A stretch of 64,000 nt of DNA, taken from NCBI RefSeq assembly GCF_029867415.1, contig NW_026705179.1, positions 620,001 through 684,000 of the forward strand, written 5' to 3'. The notes beneath the pieces were generated by a model. It was given only the letters and a program-made list of their open reading frames with translations. It did not search any database and was not told where the DNA came from. Positions 11,961 through 23,250 of the stretch are shown piece after piece (within the stretch, counting starts at the first letter, position 1; every line of letters begins with the position of its first letter). The stretch comes from Vicia villosa (Eukaryota; Streptophyta; Magnoliopsida; Fabales; Fabaceae). The position numbers and the translations under genes were made by a program.

Positions 11961-12573
11961 CAAGCACAATTAGGGGTGAATTGTGATATTTAAGATTCGT
12001 GATTAATTTTAAAAAGTTCTTTACTTAAAACATTATTTTGTGTTAGTATTGAAATAGAACAGAAAACAACATAAATAAGTAAAAAAAAGAAAATAAAGAG
12101 ATATGATTAGAGAGATGGCATTGAGATTTATAGATGTTTGGTCGAATGTTGGCCTTGTCCTCTCCCAATGAAATATTTTTGAAAGTTTTAATAATGACTT
12201 TAGTTTTTACAGGTTATATCCACGAACCTTTGTTACAAGAGGATCAAGAGATTTTACATTACCTTATCCCTAACCAAACAAGAGCTTTTTCACGGGCTGA
12301 GCTCACGAACTGAATAGAGATTTTACCAGCTAACCTCAATAACCAAATAGACCAAGATGATTTCTAAAACAAAACAAAGAATTTCACTAGTTTATCTCTA
12401 GAGCCAAAATAAGAATCTACAAGAGAATCACACTCTTGAATTAAACAAATAAGGCACGACACTAGTACAAAAATTTCCTCATAAGTAGTTTTCAGTCACA
12501 AAGCACTAAGGCAATTTTTTTGCAAAAGAAAAATATTAAAGTGGGAGGAGGGAAGTAATAAAATATAAAGAAA
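11961..12573. other. Unassigned repeat-like sequence
   Basis: No ORF is supported. Stretches such as ACAAGAGGATCAAGAG near 12235 look like LTR debris, but no boundary or partner is present in the window. Confidence 0.35.
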
Positions 12574-12584
12574 CTAGTGTGTAT

Positions 12585-12603
12585 ACCCGTGCGAGGCACG
12601 GGT
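12585..12603 (-). other. Helitron 3' terminal hairpin
   Basis: The arms ACCCGTGC and GCACGGGT (8 of 8 pairs) enclose a 3-nt loop, seven bases before CTAG. This matches the structure of plant Helitron 3' ends. A related hairpin without a CTAG lies near 12697-12712 (CCGTGCGAAGTACGG). Confidence 0.7.
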
Positions 12604-14262
12604 TTAAATTTAGTATGATTGATTTTGATCCGTAAGATTATAACGAAATTCAAAATAACTATATAATGATTAGTATACTCACGGCTTTGAATCGTCTCCG
12701 TGCGAAGTACGGGATAAAAAGATTCAATAAAATTTTATATATAATTAAAATATTTTCTCTCATTTTAAATATTCAATAAAAAATATTTGATAATTTATTT
12801 ATTTTCCAAAATATTGACTTTTGAGATAGAATTTTTCAAATATTAAAAATAATTTTTATTTATTGACTCAAGTTATAAAATTAAGAATTATTTTTTACAA
12901 AGGTACATAAGATTCATATAGTATGAATTTACATTAACAAAAATATCATATGTATATAAAATTCATATATTATACATTTACATTTATTCATCTTTCTTAT
13001 AAATAATTAATACATAATAAAATAATAAAATAAAATAAATATATAATTATCCATTTATTTATTTTTCATAAGAAAGTTGTGATTTCTATACATCATATTA
13101 TGTTACATTTTTTGTTAAAACAAATATTATATAAACTTTTATTATAAATGTTACCATTTTAGAGGACCCATACACCGTAGAATCTCCACGTTATTTTTTA
13201 AATCTTTTCCCTTTGAGTTCAGTGTAACACAATTAAATTCATATTTTTTTATATATAATTGGTAAACTTTCGTTTAAAAAAAGCTAATAAAATAATTATT
13301 AATATCTTTTTAGTTATTTTTCGTGTATCATAACAATCCTAAAAAAAATTATTTAGTTTGTATTAAATAAAATGATATCTTTCTGTATCATATATTTTTT
13401 ATTCTATTAATCAGTATTTTTTTGTTTAATGCTAATTATAAAATTACTATTGTCAAATTTAATAAAACATTAACGTTAAAATTAATAATATGTTTCCTTA
13501 AATAAGAGTATTATTTGTTTTTAATCTATATTGATTTATTTTTATGTTTTTAATTCTATTATCTACTATTTAAATTAAAAAAATAAAATTGACTTCATCA
13601 TTAATACTGCCTTAAACATTTTTTTATATGACCGAACAAATAATTATGACTTTTACACGAAAAATGGTTAATAAAAAAAGTTTATTTATTCTATTACCAT
13701 AACAAAAACTTTCTCTCAGCTATGCAAATACATCAACTCCAATTTATAGTCTAATATTATTTTATTTTATGATTCTCTAAATTCCAATTATTTCTATTTT
13801 GTCGTTCATTATTGTTCTTAAAAATTATTGATATTTTTCAACCCCATTCATTTTTTCTATTTAATGTTTCCTTATTAATGGGATTTAAATTTAAAATCAG
13901 GAATTTAAAATCAGAATGTGACAAATCACACTTTAAGACCTTTTTTTTAATAAGTTATATAAATTTGAAATTAAATTATCTTTAATTTTTTATAGTAAAT
14001 AATAAATCATAGAAAAATATTTTACTAAATAAATAACTAATATGCTGCTTCAATATTAAAATTAATTATTAAAATTAAAATTAATTATTAAAATTAATTA
14101 TTATTCAATCCGTTTTATATTATTTGTGGCAATTGAACTTCTCATACGGATTAAGAAAATGTGTTAAAAAGAAGAAAGAGAACTTTTTGTTTGTTATATT
14201 ACCCTTATTTTAATTATTCTTTTAATTTTTTAAACTTATTTTGAATAACAATTCATTAATAT

Positions 14263-17200
14263 AAGAAGGATAATGCCAATAATATAAGAGATAAACTGAA
14301 ACTCTATGACAAGTATATTGACAATTATCAGCACCATGAAAATGGAAGGCTTTGGATCACTTGGAATGACAGTAATACTGAGATTAGATTAGCTAGCAGT
14401 TCTAACCAATTTATACACTGTGGTGTTTTTAATGAGAGGGGTGAATTTCAATATTGGCTCACTGCAGTTTATGGTAAAAACCAACTTGACAAAAGAAGGA
14501 CTCTTTGGAATCATCTTGAACAGTTGCAGCCTGGAAATCAGGAACCTTGGTGCATCATTGGTGACTTTAATAATGTCACCAAAGCTCTTGACAGGACTGG
14601 GGGAAGGATGGTAACTGAAGCTGAATTCATAGACTTACAAGACATGATGTTAAGAACTGGACTGAGTGAGATGGAGCACAATGGGGATTATTATACATGG
14701 TGCAATAGACAAACTGCTGACCCTATATATTCAAGGATAGATAGATTGATGGCAAATGTTTATTGGTACCAAAAATATAATGACTGGATTCTGAATGCTT
14801 TGCCTCCAAGTGTGTCTGATCATGCTTTGTTACAAGTGGTAAAGGAGAATCATACTGCTCCTCCTAAAAGAAGATTCAAATTTTACAACTGTATTACTAA
14901 ATTGGCAGGTTATGATGATGTTGTTAAATCTAGCTGGAGCAAGCCTATTGATGGAACCCCCATGTTCATATTGTGGAGAAAACTTCAGAGGCTTAAAGCT
15001 GATTTGAAGAAATTCAGTAGAGACATGATTAACCTCAGGAGTACCCTGGAGAGTGCAAGGAGAGACCTTGAATTGGCACAGGTAGAGGCTCAGAGTAATA
15101 GGCTGGACAGTAACTTGCTCACCAAGATCAGGACTTGCACTGAAGCAGTCATCAGATTGCAAGAACAAGATGAACAAATGCTTATGCAAAGGGCCAAGAT
15201 TGACTGGTTAAGATTGAATGATGAAAATACTGCCTATTTTCATGCTTCAATTAAAGCCAAGTATAAATGCAGAGGCATGAAGAGACTCAAGCTGGCAGAT
15301 GGAACTTATGCTGATGATCAGGATAATATTATGAAAGAAGTCACGGCATTCTATCAAAATCTCATGGGAACCAAAGAGAAAAGTCTCAAGCATGTTGACA
15401 TAGAAGCCTTGAGGAGTGGAAAACAAGTTACACAAAGTCAGAGTGATTATCTTGCTAGCCCTGTAACTGAGAAAGAAATTTGGGAAGCCATGAAGGATAT
15501 TGGTGACCTCAAAGCACCTGGATTAGATGGATTTGGGTCTCACTTCTTCAAGACCAGCTGGGACATTATCAAGGCAGATGTGGTTTTGGCTGCACAGGAA
15601 TTTTTTGAGAAAGGCAAATTGTACAAAGTCTTCAATAGCACTATTGTTACTCTGATTCCCAAACATGATAAAGCAGAAGAGGTGAAGGATTATAGGCCCA
15701 TAGCTGTTTGTACTACCTTCTATAAAATGATTTCTAAAATCCTCACTAATAGACTTGGGAATGTGCTCCCTGATATTGTTCACCAGAGTCAAGCAGCATT
15801 CATGAAAGGTCAGGTTATTCAGAACCACATTTTACTTGCTTATGAGTTGGTAAGAGGATACAGTAGGAAGGGAGGAACACCTAGAGTGATGCTGCAACTA
15901 GACTTACAGAAAGCCTATGATATGGTGGACTGGAAGTCTATGGAAACTATTCTTATGGAGTTGGGCTTCCCAAACAAGTTTATTAGCTGGATTATGTTAG
16001 GCACCACTACTGTCAGCTATAGATTCAATGTGAATGGGGAGTATTCTCAGATAATGGAGGCTAGAAGAGGCATTAGACAGGGAGACCCTATCTCTCCACT
16101 TTTATTTGTGATTATGATGGAATATATGAATAGAGTGATGCAAAAGATGACAAGGAACTCTGAGTTCAAGTTTCATAGCAAATGCAAGAGACTCAACATC
16201 ACCCATCTTTCCTTTGCTGATGATGTGTTATTGTTTAGTAGAGGAGATGACACTTCTATGAAACTGATCCTTCAAAGTTTTAAACACTTCTCTGATTCTA
16301 CAGGTCTCATGGTAAATCCAACTAAATGCAGAGCATTTTATGGTGGAATGGATGCTAACAGGGTAGCGGAGGCCAGGCTGATTACAGGGTTTGCTGATGG
16401 TAAATTCCCTGTTAGATACTTGGGAATCCCCCTTGACAGCAAAAAGCTTAATACTAATCACTATCTGCCTCTTATTAATAAAGTCATGGCAAGGATCAGA
16501 CATTGGACTGCTAAGCTGTTAAGTATTGCAGGGAGAATCCAATTGGTCAAAAGCACTCTCAATGCCATAGCCCAGTATTGGATGGCAAGTCTGCCCCTTC
16601 CAGCTAGTGTCATACATAAACTGGAAAGCATGTGTAGATCTTATATCTGGGCAGGATCTTCGAGCTTAAGTAAGAAAAGTCCAGTGGCATGGAAGAAAGT
16701 TTGTACACCAATCAAACAAGGAGGCTTGAGCATGCTGAATTTGCAAGTATGGAATATAGTTGCAGCCCTTAAATGTCTCTGGAAAATTAGTATGAAGGAG
16801 AACAATTTGTGGGTTAAATGGATACACTCTTATTATTTGAAAGGCAGGGATGTGATGAGTGACATTAAGAATGCAAACTGTACTTGGATTACTAAAAGTA
16901 TCATGGCTTCTAAAGAAATGCTTGGCAGGATTGGCAATGTATGGCAAGATATGAAGGCTCAAAAATTATTCAGCATGCAGAGAATATATGATATTCTGAT
17001 TGATGATAACACTAGAATTGATTGGTATCATCTGCTGGCTCATAATTTTGCTCGACCTAGAGCAAAGGTTATCATGTGGTTGGTCTGTCTCAACAGACTC
17101 CCTACAAAAATGAGACTGAAAAACATGGGATTACTGCAGAGCTCTATCTGTCAGCTTTGCAACAATGAAGATGAAGACTTGGAGCATCTTATGTTTAAAT

Positions 17201-17505
17201 GCTCAGAAACTGCGCAATTCTGGACTGATAGCTTGAACTGGATTAAGATGGACAATCACCAACAAATTACCATAGATTGGTTAAAGAAGGTTGCCAAAGG
17301 TAAAGGGTGGAAGAACCAAATTTTCAAAGCTGTCGCGACTGAAACTTGCTATGGAATTTGGATGTATAGAAACTCAAAAATCGTTGACACCAAAGGTTCT
17401 TATAGTGAAAAGCATAGAGTTACTAGAAATACTATAGACTCCATTGTATATAGGGGTTGGATGAAGCCCAAATATAGAAAATTCATTGTAAATATCCTTA
17501 TGTAA
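14263..17505 (+). CDS. LINE ORF2: endonuclease (partial), reverse transcriptase, zf-RVT
   Basis: The frame is open across the whole insertion to TAA at 17503-17505, about 1080 codons, with no native start because the 5' end is missing. Residues 1-200 are the C-terminal half of an APE-type endonuclease (CIIGDFNN; SDHALL). The reverse transcriptase follows: LQLDLQKAYDMVDW with catalytic D at about 547, GIRQGDPISPLLF, and FADD with D653/D654, so the catalytic triad is intact (plant LINEs use F/Y-ADD). Near the C-terminus a zinc-binding zf-RVT domain has CQLC...EHLMFKC at about 963-980. The protein would nick target DNA and copy the LINE RNA onto it. Without the N-terminal endonuclease residues and promoter, this copy is unlikely to move by itself. 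Confidence 0.93.
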   Translation, partial: KKDNANNIRDKLKLYDKYIDNYQHHENGRLWITWNDSNTEIRLASSSNQFIHCGVFNERGEFQYWLTAVYGKNQLDKRRTLWNHLEQLQPGNQEPWCIIGDFNNVTKALDRTGGRMVTEAEFIDLQDMMLRTGLSEMEHNGDYYTWCNRQTADPIYSRIDRLMANVYWYQKYNDWILNALPPSVSDHALLQVVKENHTAPPKRRFKFYNCITKLAGYDDVVKSSWSKPIDGTPMFILWRKLQRLKADLKKFSRDMINLRSTLESARRDLELAQVEAQSNRLDSNLLTKIRTCTEAVIRLQEQDEQMLMQRAKIDWLRLNDENTAYFHASIKAKYKCRGMKRLKLADGTYADDQDNIMKEVTAFYQNLMGTKEKSLKHVDIEALRSGKQVTQSQSDYLASPVTEKEIWEAMKDIGDLKAPGLDGFGSHFFKTSWDIIKADVVLAAQEFFEKGKLYKVFNSTIVTLIPKHDKAEEVKDYRPIAVCTTFYKMISKILTNRLGNVLPDIVHQSQAAFMKGQVIQNHILLAYELVRGYSRKGGTPRVMLQLDLQKAYDMVDWKSMETILMELGFPNKFISWIMLGTTTVSYRFNVNGEYSQIMEARRGIRQGDPISPLLFVIMMEYMNRVMQKMTRNSEFKFHSKCKRLNITHLSFADDVLLFSRGDDTSMKLILQSFKHFSDSTGLMVNPTKCRAFYGGMDANRVAEARLITGFADGKFPVRYLGIPLDSKKLNTNHYLPLINKVMARIRHWTAKLLSIAGRIQLVKSTLNAIAQYWMASLPLPASVIHKLESMCRSYIWAGSSSLSKKSPVAWKKVCTPIKQGGLSMLNLQVWNIVAALKCLWKISMKENNLWVKWIHSYYLKGRDVMSDIKNANCTWITKSIMASKEMLGRIGNVWQDMKAQKLFSMQRIYDILIDDNTRIDWYHLLAHNFARPRAKVIMWLVCLNRLPTKMRLKNMGLLQSSICQLCNNEDEDLEHLMFKCSETAQFWTDSLNWIKMDNHQQITIDWLKKVAKGKGWKNQIFKAVATETCYGIWMYRNSKIVDTKGSYSEKHRVTRNTIDSIVYRGWMKPKYRKFIVNILM

Positions 17506-17585
17506 TTGAGTCAATTTATAGCTTGTAATAACTTTGAGCTTTGTGCTCTTTGAAATAAATGCAATCTTTTATTTCAAAAAAAAAA
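14263..17585 (+). mobile_element. L1-type LINE, 5'-truncated, full 3' end
   Basis: A perfect 16-bp target duplication AACAATTCATTAATAT flanks the insertion (14247-14262 and 17586-17601). The 3' end has an ~80-bp UTR and a poly(A) run (from about 17576). The 5' end is cut inside the endonuclease domain, the usual outcome of incomplete target-primed reverse transcription. The perfect duplication and open ORF point to a fairly recent insertion. Confidence 0.92.
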
Positions 17586-17873
17586 AACAATTCATTAATA
17601 TTTAAATATTGTCATAATTGATAGAATACCAAAAGATACATTGAAAATAATCATTATAAATATTCTCCCTCCAAATAATTAAAATTTTCCATCAAATTTT
17701 ATTTTAAAAATTTCCTATTAAGTTGATAATGGACAATTTCCCATAAAATAATGGTTAAATTAGATTAATTGGAATATAATAAAAAAATATTAATTTTTTT
17801 TTGCTTTCATACCAATTAAAAAAAATCCTCTTTGTTTGTAATCCATTATATAATTTTATTGTTACAATTACAT

Positions 17874-18110
17874 TGCGGATGCAAAAATTAAAATAATACA
17901 ACAAAATCGAATGTTACTGTTACAAAAATTAAAATTAAAATAAAGTGATTGACTGTGTTGTGGTGAGGTTTCCTGCCACAACAAAAAGTTGAACGGATTT
18001 GGATTGGTTGGTGGAGTTGAACGGATTTGGATTGGTTGATGGAGTATTTTTGCAGAATGAGCGTGAGAATCAAAACAGAATGAGCGATGTTTCATCTTTC
18101 CAATGGTTCA
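17874..18110. repeat. Subterminal repeat of Helitron-like element, copy 1
   Basis: This block (GCGGATGCAAAAATTAAAAT, then TGACTGTGTTGTGGTGAGG, then GTTGAACGGATTTGGATTGG) is repeated at 18318-18570. Inside it the GTTGAACGGATTTGGATTGG segment is itself doubled. Confidence 0.75.
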
Positions 18111-18317
18111 ATCACTCCTTATTTCACGGTGAAAAATAAAAACAAAGTATCATTGATAAGGGATTGTTAAGATTTCCAATAGTGAAACTAATAATAACAA
18201 CTTCAAGTGTTTCAAATAATTTTTGTTACATAAATAATTAAGTAAATATAACCAAATAATTAAATAAATAAAATAAAATAAATAAATAAAGAAGTAATAA
18301 AATTTACTATAAATAGA

Positions 18318-18570
18318 ATGTGGATGCAAAAATTAAAATAACACAACAAAATCGAATGTTACTGTTACAATTACATGACTTGATGCGGATACAAAAAGTG
18401 ATTGACGGTGTTGTGGTGAGGTTTCCTGCAACAACAAAAAGTTGAACGGATTTGGATTGATGCGGATACAAAAAGTGATTGACGGTGTTGTGGTGAGGTT
18501 TCCTGCAACAACAAAAAGTTGAACGGATTTGGATTGGTTGATGGAGGATTTTTGCAGATTTGTTATGGAG
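18318..18570. repeat. Subterminal repeat, copy 2, with inner ~78-bp tandem duplication
   Basis: Second copy of the block at 17874. A ~78-bp segment (GATGCGGATACAAAAAGTG to GAACGGATTTGGATT) is present twice in tandem (about 18379-18456 and 18458-18535). The GGAGGATTTTTGCAGATTTG piece is also doubled at 18543-18585. Confidence 0.8.
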
Positions 18571-18607
18571 GATTTTTGCAGATTTGTATATGAGTTGCCT
18601 TAGTAGA

Positions 18608-19152
18608 TTAAGAGTTACCTTCATTCTTTCTGGTCAATCTATTAGACATGACCAACTGAGCTTTCACACTTCATCTCCTTAACAACTCTAAAGAATCAAG
18701 TTCCTTTTCCTGATACACCAATCATATAAGCACTTCAACGGAACTTTGATCTTTTAGTTGATGAGGCTTGAGATATCTTCAGGTTAATCCATATTATTAG
18801 AGAGTTGGAAAGTTATCGCCACCAACACCAATAATCATTAGCGTTGTCATCATCAAAACACTAAGATAGTAAACAACATCAACATCATTGGTTCAACAAC
18901 AGTTGTATTAACTCCATACATGCATCGACTTGTCGTTGGATGGACAAGATAGTGGATTTGGAAGCTGCCATTGTTGAAGGATATGATGGAGGAGTATGAA
19001 TCTCAACTTGACAAAATTGATCAAGAAATGAATATTTGCGCTTCAATTGAATGAGATATGGATTTCTATTGGAGGCGGTTTAGTTGAATCAAGAAACGTT
19101 AGATCGGGGAAAACTGTAGGAATTAGAAGATGATCCCCACAGATGGTGCCAG
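18608..19152 (-). mobile_element. Tat-like LTR element, internal leader remnant with PBS
   Basis: Minus-strand TGGCACCATCTGTGGGGA (19134-19151) resembles the TGGCGCCGTCTGTGGGGA primer-binding site used by many Tat-clade gypsy elements, with two substitutions. It sits one base from the CA end of the LTR at 19153-19609. The remaining leader has no surviving ORF and ends at the edge of the Helitron-like candidate. Confidence 0.5.
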
Positions 19153-19609
19153 TGTTCTTCTTTGGAACTAAATGATGTTCGAAAGTATTGGATTTATGAT
19201 TTTTCACAGTGGTTCACGATTTATGATGTTGTGGAAATTGGTTGACTTACATGTTTAGCACTCCAACGCTCAAGTCAGTAAGAGAGGGAACAATGAAGTT
19301 TTAATGGGAAAGGATTTGAATAATTTATAAATGGCACGATCTTCACTTTACATAAGTGAGTTAGTAAGAAACTGAATGGGTGTGATGGGGTGAGAGATAC
19401 GGTAAGCCATGAGATCAATATGAATGGCTAGGATAATACCCACATGAGAGTTTTACCTACTTTGAGGAGAAAAATATCACACTTGTTCTACTTCGAACAT
19501 CGTCCTTCATCTCCATTTGGGCTTCAACGCCTTTGGACCTTGCGAATGACTCAGAGCACCACCTATCACTCTGTCGATCTCTGCGTCATAACTCATGTTT
19601 GAGTCAACA
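19153..19609 (-). repeat. Tat-like LTR (about 457 bp)
   Basis: On the minus strand it would start TGTTGACTCAAACATGAG and end TTCGAACA-like, next to the primer-binding site. It contains the 19235-19460 block shared with 11700-11960. The partner LTR is missing. Confidence 0.5.
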
Positions 19610-21076
19610 ACATGAAATCAGATGTATTACCTAATAGACAATTTCTTAGCCTATTAACCAATACGATAACATTAAGATTTGATAGTTCATGCAGTCACTA
19701 TACCTAAATCTATCTGTAGAGTTTAGCATCTTGTAGATGAAAAACTTGGATCTAGAATTGACAAGTATCTCTTGATATCGAGTCAAACCATGAAAACATG
19801 TTTTAGGTAGCTAATACAAAATAAGCATTAATCAAGAAGAGTTCATCAATATAAGTATAAGAAGAATTATATAAAAGGCCATGATCGCAATAAATCCATC
19901 ATAATTTGGAGAACTACATCTAATCCAAGAAAAAGAGACATTATTTATGCTTACTCATCGTAGCTCTACAATGATGATCGAGAGGAAACATGTTGAAGAG
20001 CATTTGTATTGATTCCTTGAACAACGCTTTTTCCCTTAATCTTCCTCTCATTTCCTCTACTTTTTTCATTTTGGTATCAAATGGTTTTCTACCTCAAATA
20101 TATCGGAGCTACCAAGAATCCACCAAAGGTTATTTAACTGAATTGACTTGAACTCCTATTTATAGGGTTTTGATATGGCTTTCTCTCTAAGCGCATCTTG
20201 TAGCTTGCTTAGCACATTTACTTTGCTTCTCCTGTAAGACATGTCATCTCATCTTCAAGTGGGCTTTTCCGCCATTTGTAACACCCAATTTTACCTGGCG
20301 AATAATATTAAGATCAGAGTTACAAAATTTGAACATACACATAGGATGCGACATTTACTTCTAAAAAAAACGGCATTTAATCGCATATGAAATAGATACA
20401 TAATACTTAAACTCGAATGAACCGATAACAACATAATTTGGTCTTTGAAAACAAAACAACTTTCATCATTTAAGCAACGAAATCACAAACTCAACTTAAA
20501 TGACATCGCGTCTTGTCCAACTAAAAACAACTTCAAAACAAGAAGGTACTTAATGAAATCAACTAAAAATTCAGCAACTAAAGTAATAGAACAATAAAGC
20601 AACAAGCGTTCATCCCCCCTAGTGTTACGTATCAGAGCAACGACACCGACTCGAACTAATGAAGGTAAACAGACTTCACTCTGGATTACCTGCACGTTAC
20701 CAACATAGGGGTAACATTCAAACAAAAGGGGTGAGATATCAAACCATATAATCGGATGTAAGATAAATATTATACTAGAATCAATTCATGCAAAATCCCC
20801 GCTTCACAACTTTTAAACAACATTTATCACAATAAAAATTATCAACATAATATAACAATTATTTTATCATCACGACAACTCAAAAATGCAACTTGGAATG
20901 CGACTCGTTACGAAGCACATGCATGTGGTATCAACAGAGCATAAGCCCCCAACTTAATATTGCCAATTAATAGAGACATCAACAAGGCAAGCCTTCAAAT
21001 TTAATCTTTTGCTAGTCCAGGCGAACTTACAGAGCATGAGCTCCCAACTTTTATGCTATGTATGCGACAACATTAT

Positions 21077-21250
21077 GAAACACAACAACAACTACAACAA
21101 TCATCAGCAACAATACAATCATAATTCAACACTGGCATAAGCCTACAACAACAACAACAACAAGAAGAACAACAATTCAACATTTGCATAAGCCTACAAC
21201 AAACAACAACAACAACATCAACAATTTGACATTTGCATAAGGATACAACA
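21077..21250. repeat. CAA-rich imperfect microsatellite
   Basis: Several runs of CAA/ACA triplets with intervening CATTTGCATAAG-like copies lie inside the solo LTR. The opposite-strand Val/Cys-rich frames are repeat artefacts. Confidence 0.75.
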
Positions 21251-21990
21251 ACCAACAATTCGATATTGGCATAACCCTACAACTTGGTTTTGCCAATCAA
21301 TAGAGGCAATCACAACTAAATTCATCACCACCTGCAAATTCACATCATTAATATCTACATTACAACAACTTATACAATCCACCATCTCAACCGAAATATT
21401 TGCAAACACTCTACATAATTATTCGGACAATCCAACTATATCCGGCTAGATGTTTTTCTGCTAAAATCACTAATATTTCTGCTCAGTTATATCAGCTAGT
21501 ACTACTATTAACCACTTCATACTAATACTGCTAGTACTTACTTACCCGATAGTGTATACTATTTCCACTATTGATTTACTGTGTTAATTACTTTGCTGAT
21601 ATCAACTACTAGTTACTGTAATACTTTCTGTCATGCATTCCTGCTAATTAATTTCTGCTACTGTTACTAAAACATTCATGTGTTTCCATTACTTCATGTG
21701 CTAATTATTTTGTGCTAATTAGTTTTATATTTCATTAACTACATGTGCCATATTTAAGACTATAATTCAATTAGAAAATGGACTAACTAAATACACATGG
21801 CACAGGAAAGCACTTAGTGACAAAATGATGAGAGGCACTCACCACATGGGTGAGGCTAACGCCTCTCATCTCTTCCTCACCTAATGAGGCTTGCTCCTCT
21901 TCCTAAGTAGGTGTGGAGGCAGGCGCCTCCCACACTCTTTTTCACTTTGAGGCAGACGCCTCCTTTCCTTAACTTCATGAGAGGCAGCCG

Positions 21991-21991
21991 C

Positions 21992-22044
<53 letters not shown>
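21991..22044. repeat. (CT)n microsatellite
   Basis: About 54 bp of CT with one interruption inside the solo LTR. It is flanked by GAGGCAG-CGCCTC-type short inverted motifs (21910-22060). Confidence 0.9.
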
Positions 22045-22046
<2 letters not shown>

Positions 22047-23250
22047 GCAATGAGAGGCAGTCGCCACTCCCAATTACAGGTTCAATATTCTTTTCTAATT
22101 TCTCCATAATTCCTTCGGTTCTCAGTTTCTTACTCGATTACAAATTCCATAACAACACAACATATAATCACAGGGATAGATCAATTACTAAATTCCTGGA
22201 ATATTTTCCACATCCAAATTCCTCAATCGGTAATACTGCAACGGTATCAAAATCTTATGACAGTCAACAACACCAATTCCAGAAACACAATTTCACAATA
22301 TTATAATAATCAAATAGGGAAATAAACAAAGATTCGTACAATCCGGAACATCAATTGAACACAACAACGATTTTACACAAACCCAACCCCTACATAATAT
22401 TCATCATAAACCCCATTATAGAGTTATAACCCCACCATTACCTTGGATTGGAGATCGCCCTATTCTACCGATTGAAGCCTCTTGCCCTAACTTCTAACCT
22501 TTGCTATTTTCCTCTTTCTCTGTAACTTCTCACGTTCTCAATTCTCCAAGACTTTTTCTTTTAATTTCTAATTAACCTAACTATCTACTTATCTTAAACC
22601 TCATAATTTTTATTCTCATTGGACCTAACTTACACACCCTCAATTTTGCTACACACAACCATAGAAATAAGCCCATATAATAGTCTTGTATTATTCTAAT
22701 ATTATTACTAATATTAATCAACTAATTTATCAACTAGTAATAAGATAGCAACTTTAATCAACATATCATAATATTTCACAATTTTAACAATTAATTCGAA
22801 AATATTTAATTAAATAATTAATTAAATTAACGGGCGTTACACCATTCCTCGCGAAGCTATTTAACCATTCCTTTCCATTGAAGTAACTTAGTCAAGTAGC
22901 AGTGAATCTCTATATCTTTCTTAATGAGTGTGACACCTCGCTTAGCGATCTGTGCTGCTTAATCTTGAAGTTTCTTTACTCTAAAATCATCTTGTGATGC
23001 CATTTTTAGCTTAGTGCACCCATATTCTTCACTTAGCGGGCATATCTTATTGGAAGGTGATTTGGCCAGATCTTTGACTGTTATTTGTGTTTTCTTGGTT
23101 CTTTTACCTATACTTAGTGAACACATAATTAAAAAGTTCATACAAGCGTTTTATCCAATTTTAATGATAAATTTAGGATAATTCCCTTGATTAATTACAA
23201 ATTATGTTAATAAGTGCTTATATATTTTACGTATTTAAAGCACTTATCAA

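Larger units (their letters stand above)
12574..18607 (-). mobile_element. Helitron-like element (candidate) split by a LINE
   Basis: On the minus strand the left edge ends in a canonical Helitron 3' terminus: a perfect hairpin (ACCCGTGC/GCACGGGT, 12585-12603), seven bases, then CTAG (12574-12577) followed outside by T. A possible 5' start, A|TCTACTAAGGCAACTC, reads inward from 18607. Without the 3.3 kb LINE insertion the element would be about 2.7 kb. There is no Rep/helicase ORF. The 3' end is well supported; the 5' end is a weaker inference. Confidence 0.45.
20277..22841 (-). mobile_element. Solo LTR, 2565 bp, probably Tekay-type gypsy
   Basis: The ends TGTAACACCC and GGGCGTTACA form an imperfect inverted terminus. 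The 5-bp target duplication CCATT lies directly outside (20272-20276 and 22842-22846). There is no internal region, so this is a solo LTR left by recombination between LTRs. LTR length and the TGTAACRCCC start fit the Tekay chromovirus group. Minus orientation is inferred from the AT-rich U3-like right end. Confidence 0.8.
19610..23250 (-). mobile_element. Athila-like LTR fragment split by a solo LTR
   Basis: The right part, on the minus strand, begins GATAAGTGCTTTAAATACG at about 23250, preceded by the GACAAACAAAAAGATAAG stretch usual before Athila-type 3' LTRs. The left part (19610-20276) has the TTATGATGGATTTATTGCG and GGTTAGATG-like motifs I associate with Athila R/U5. The 20277-22841 solo LTR splits it and duplicates CCATT. 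Family assignment is from memory of motifs. Confidence 0.45.

Noticed and set aside
21073..21409. Val/Cys-rich minus-strand frames
   Set aside because: Translation of CAA-rich repeats in a solo LTR.
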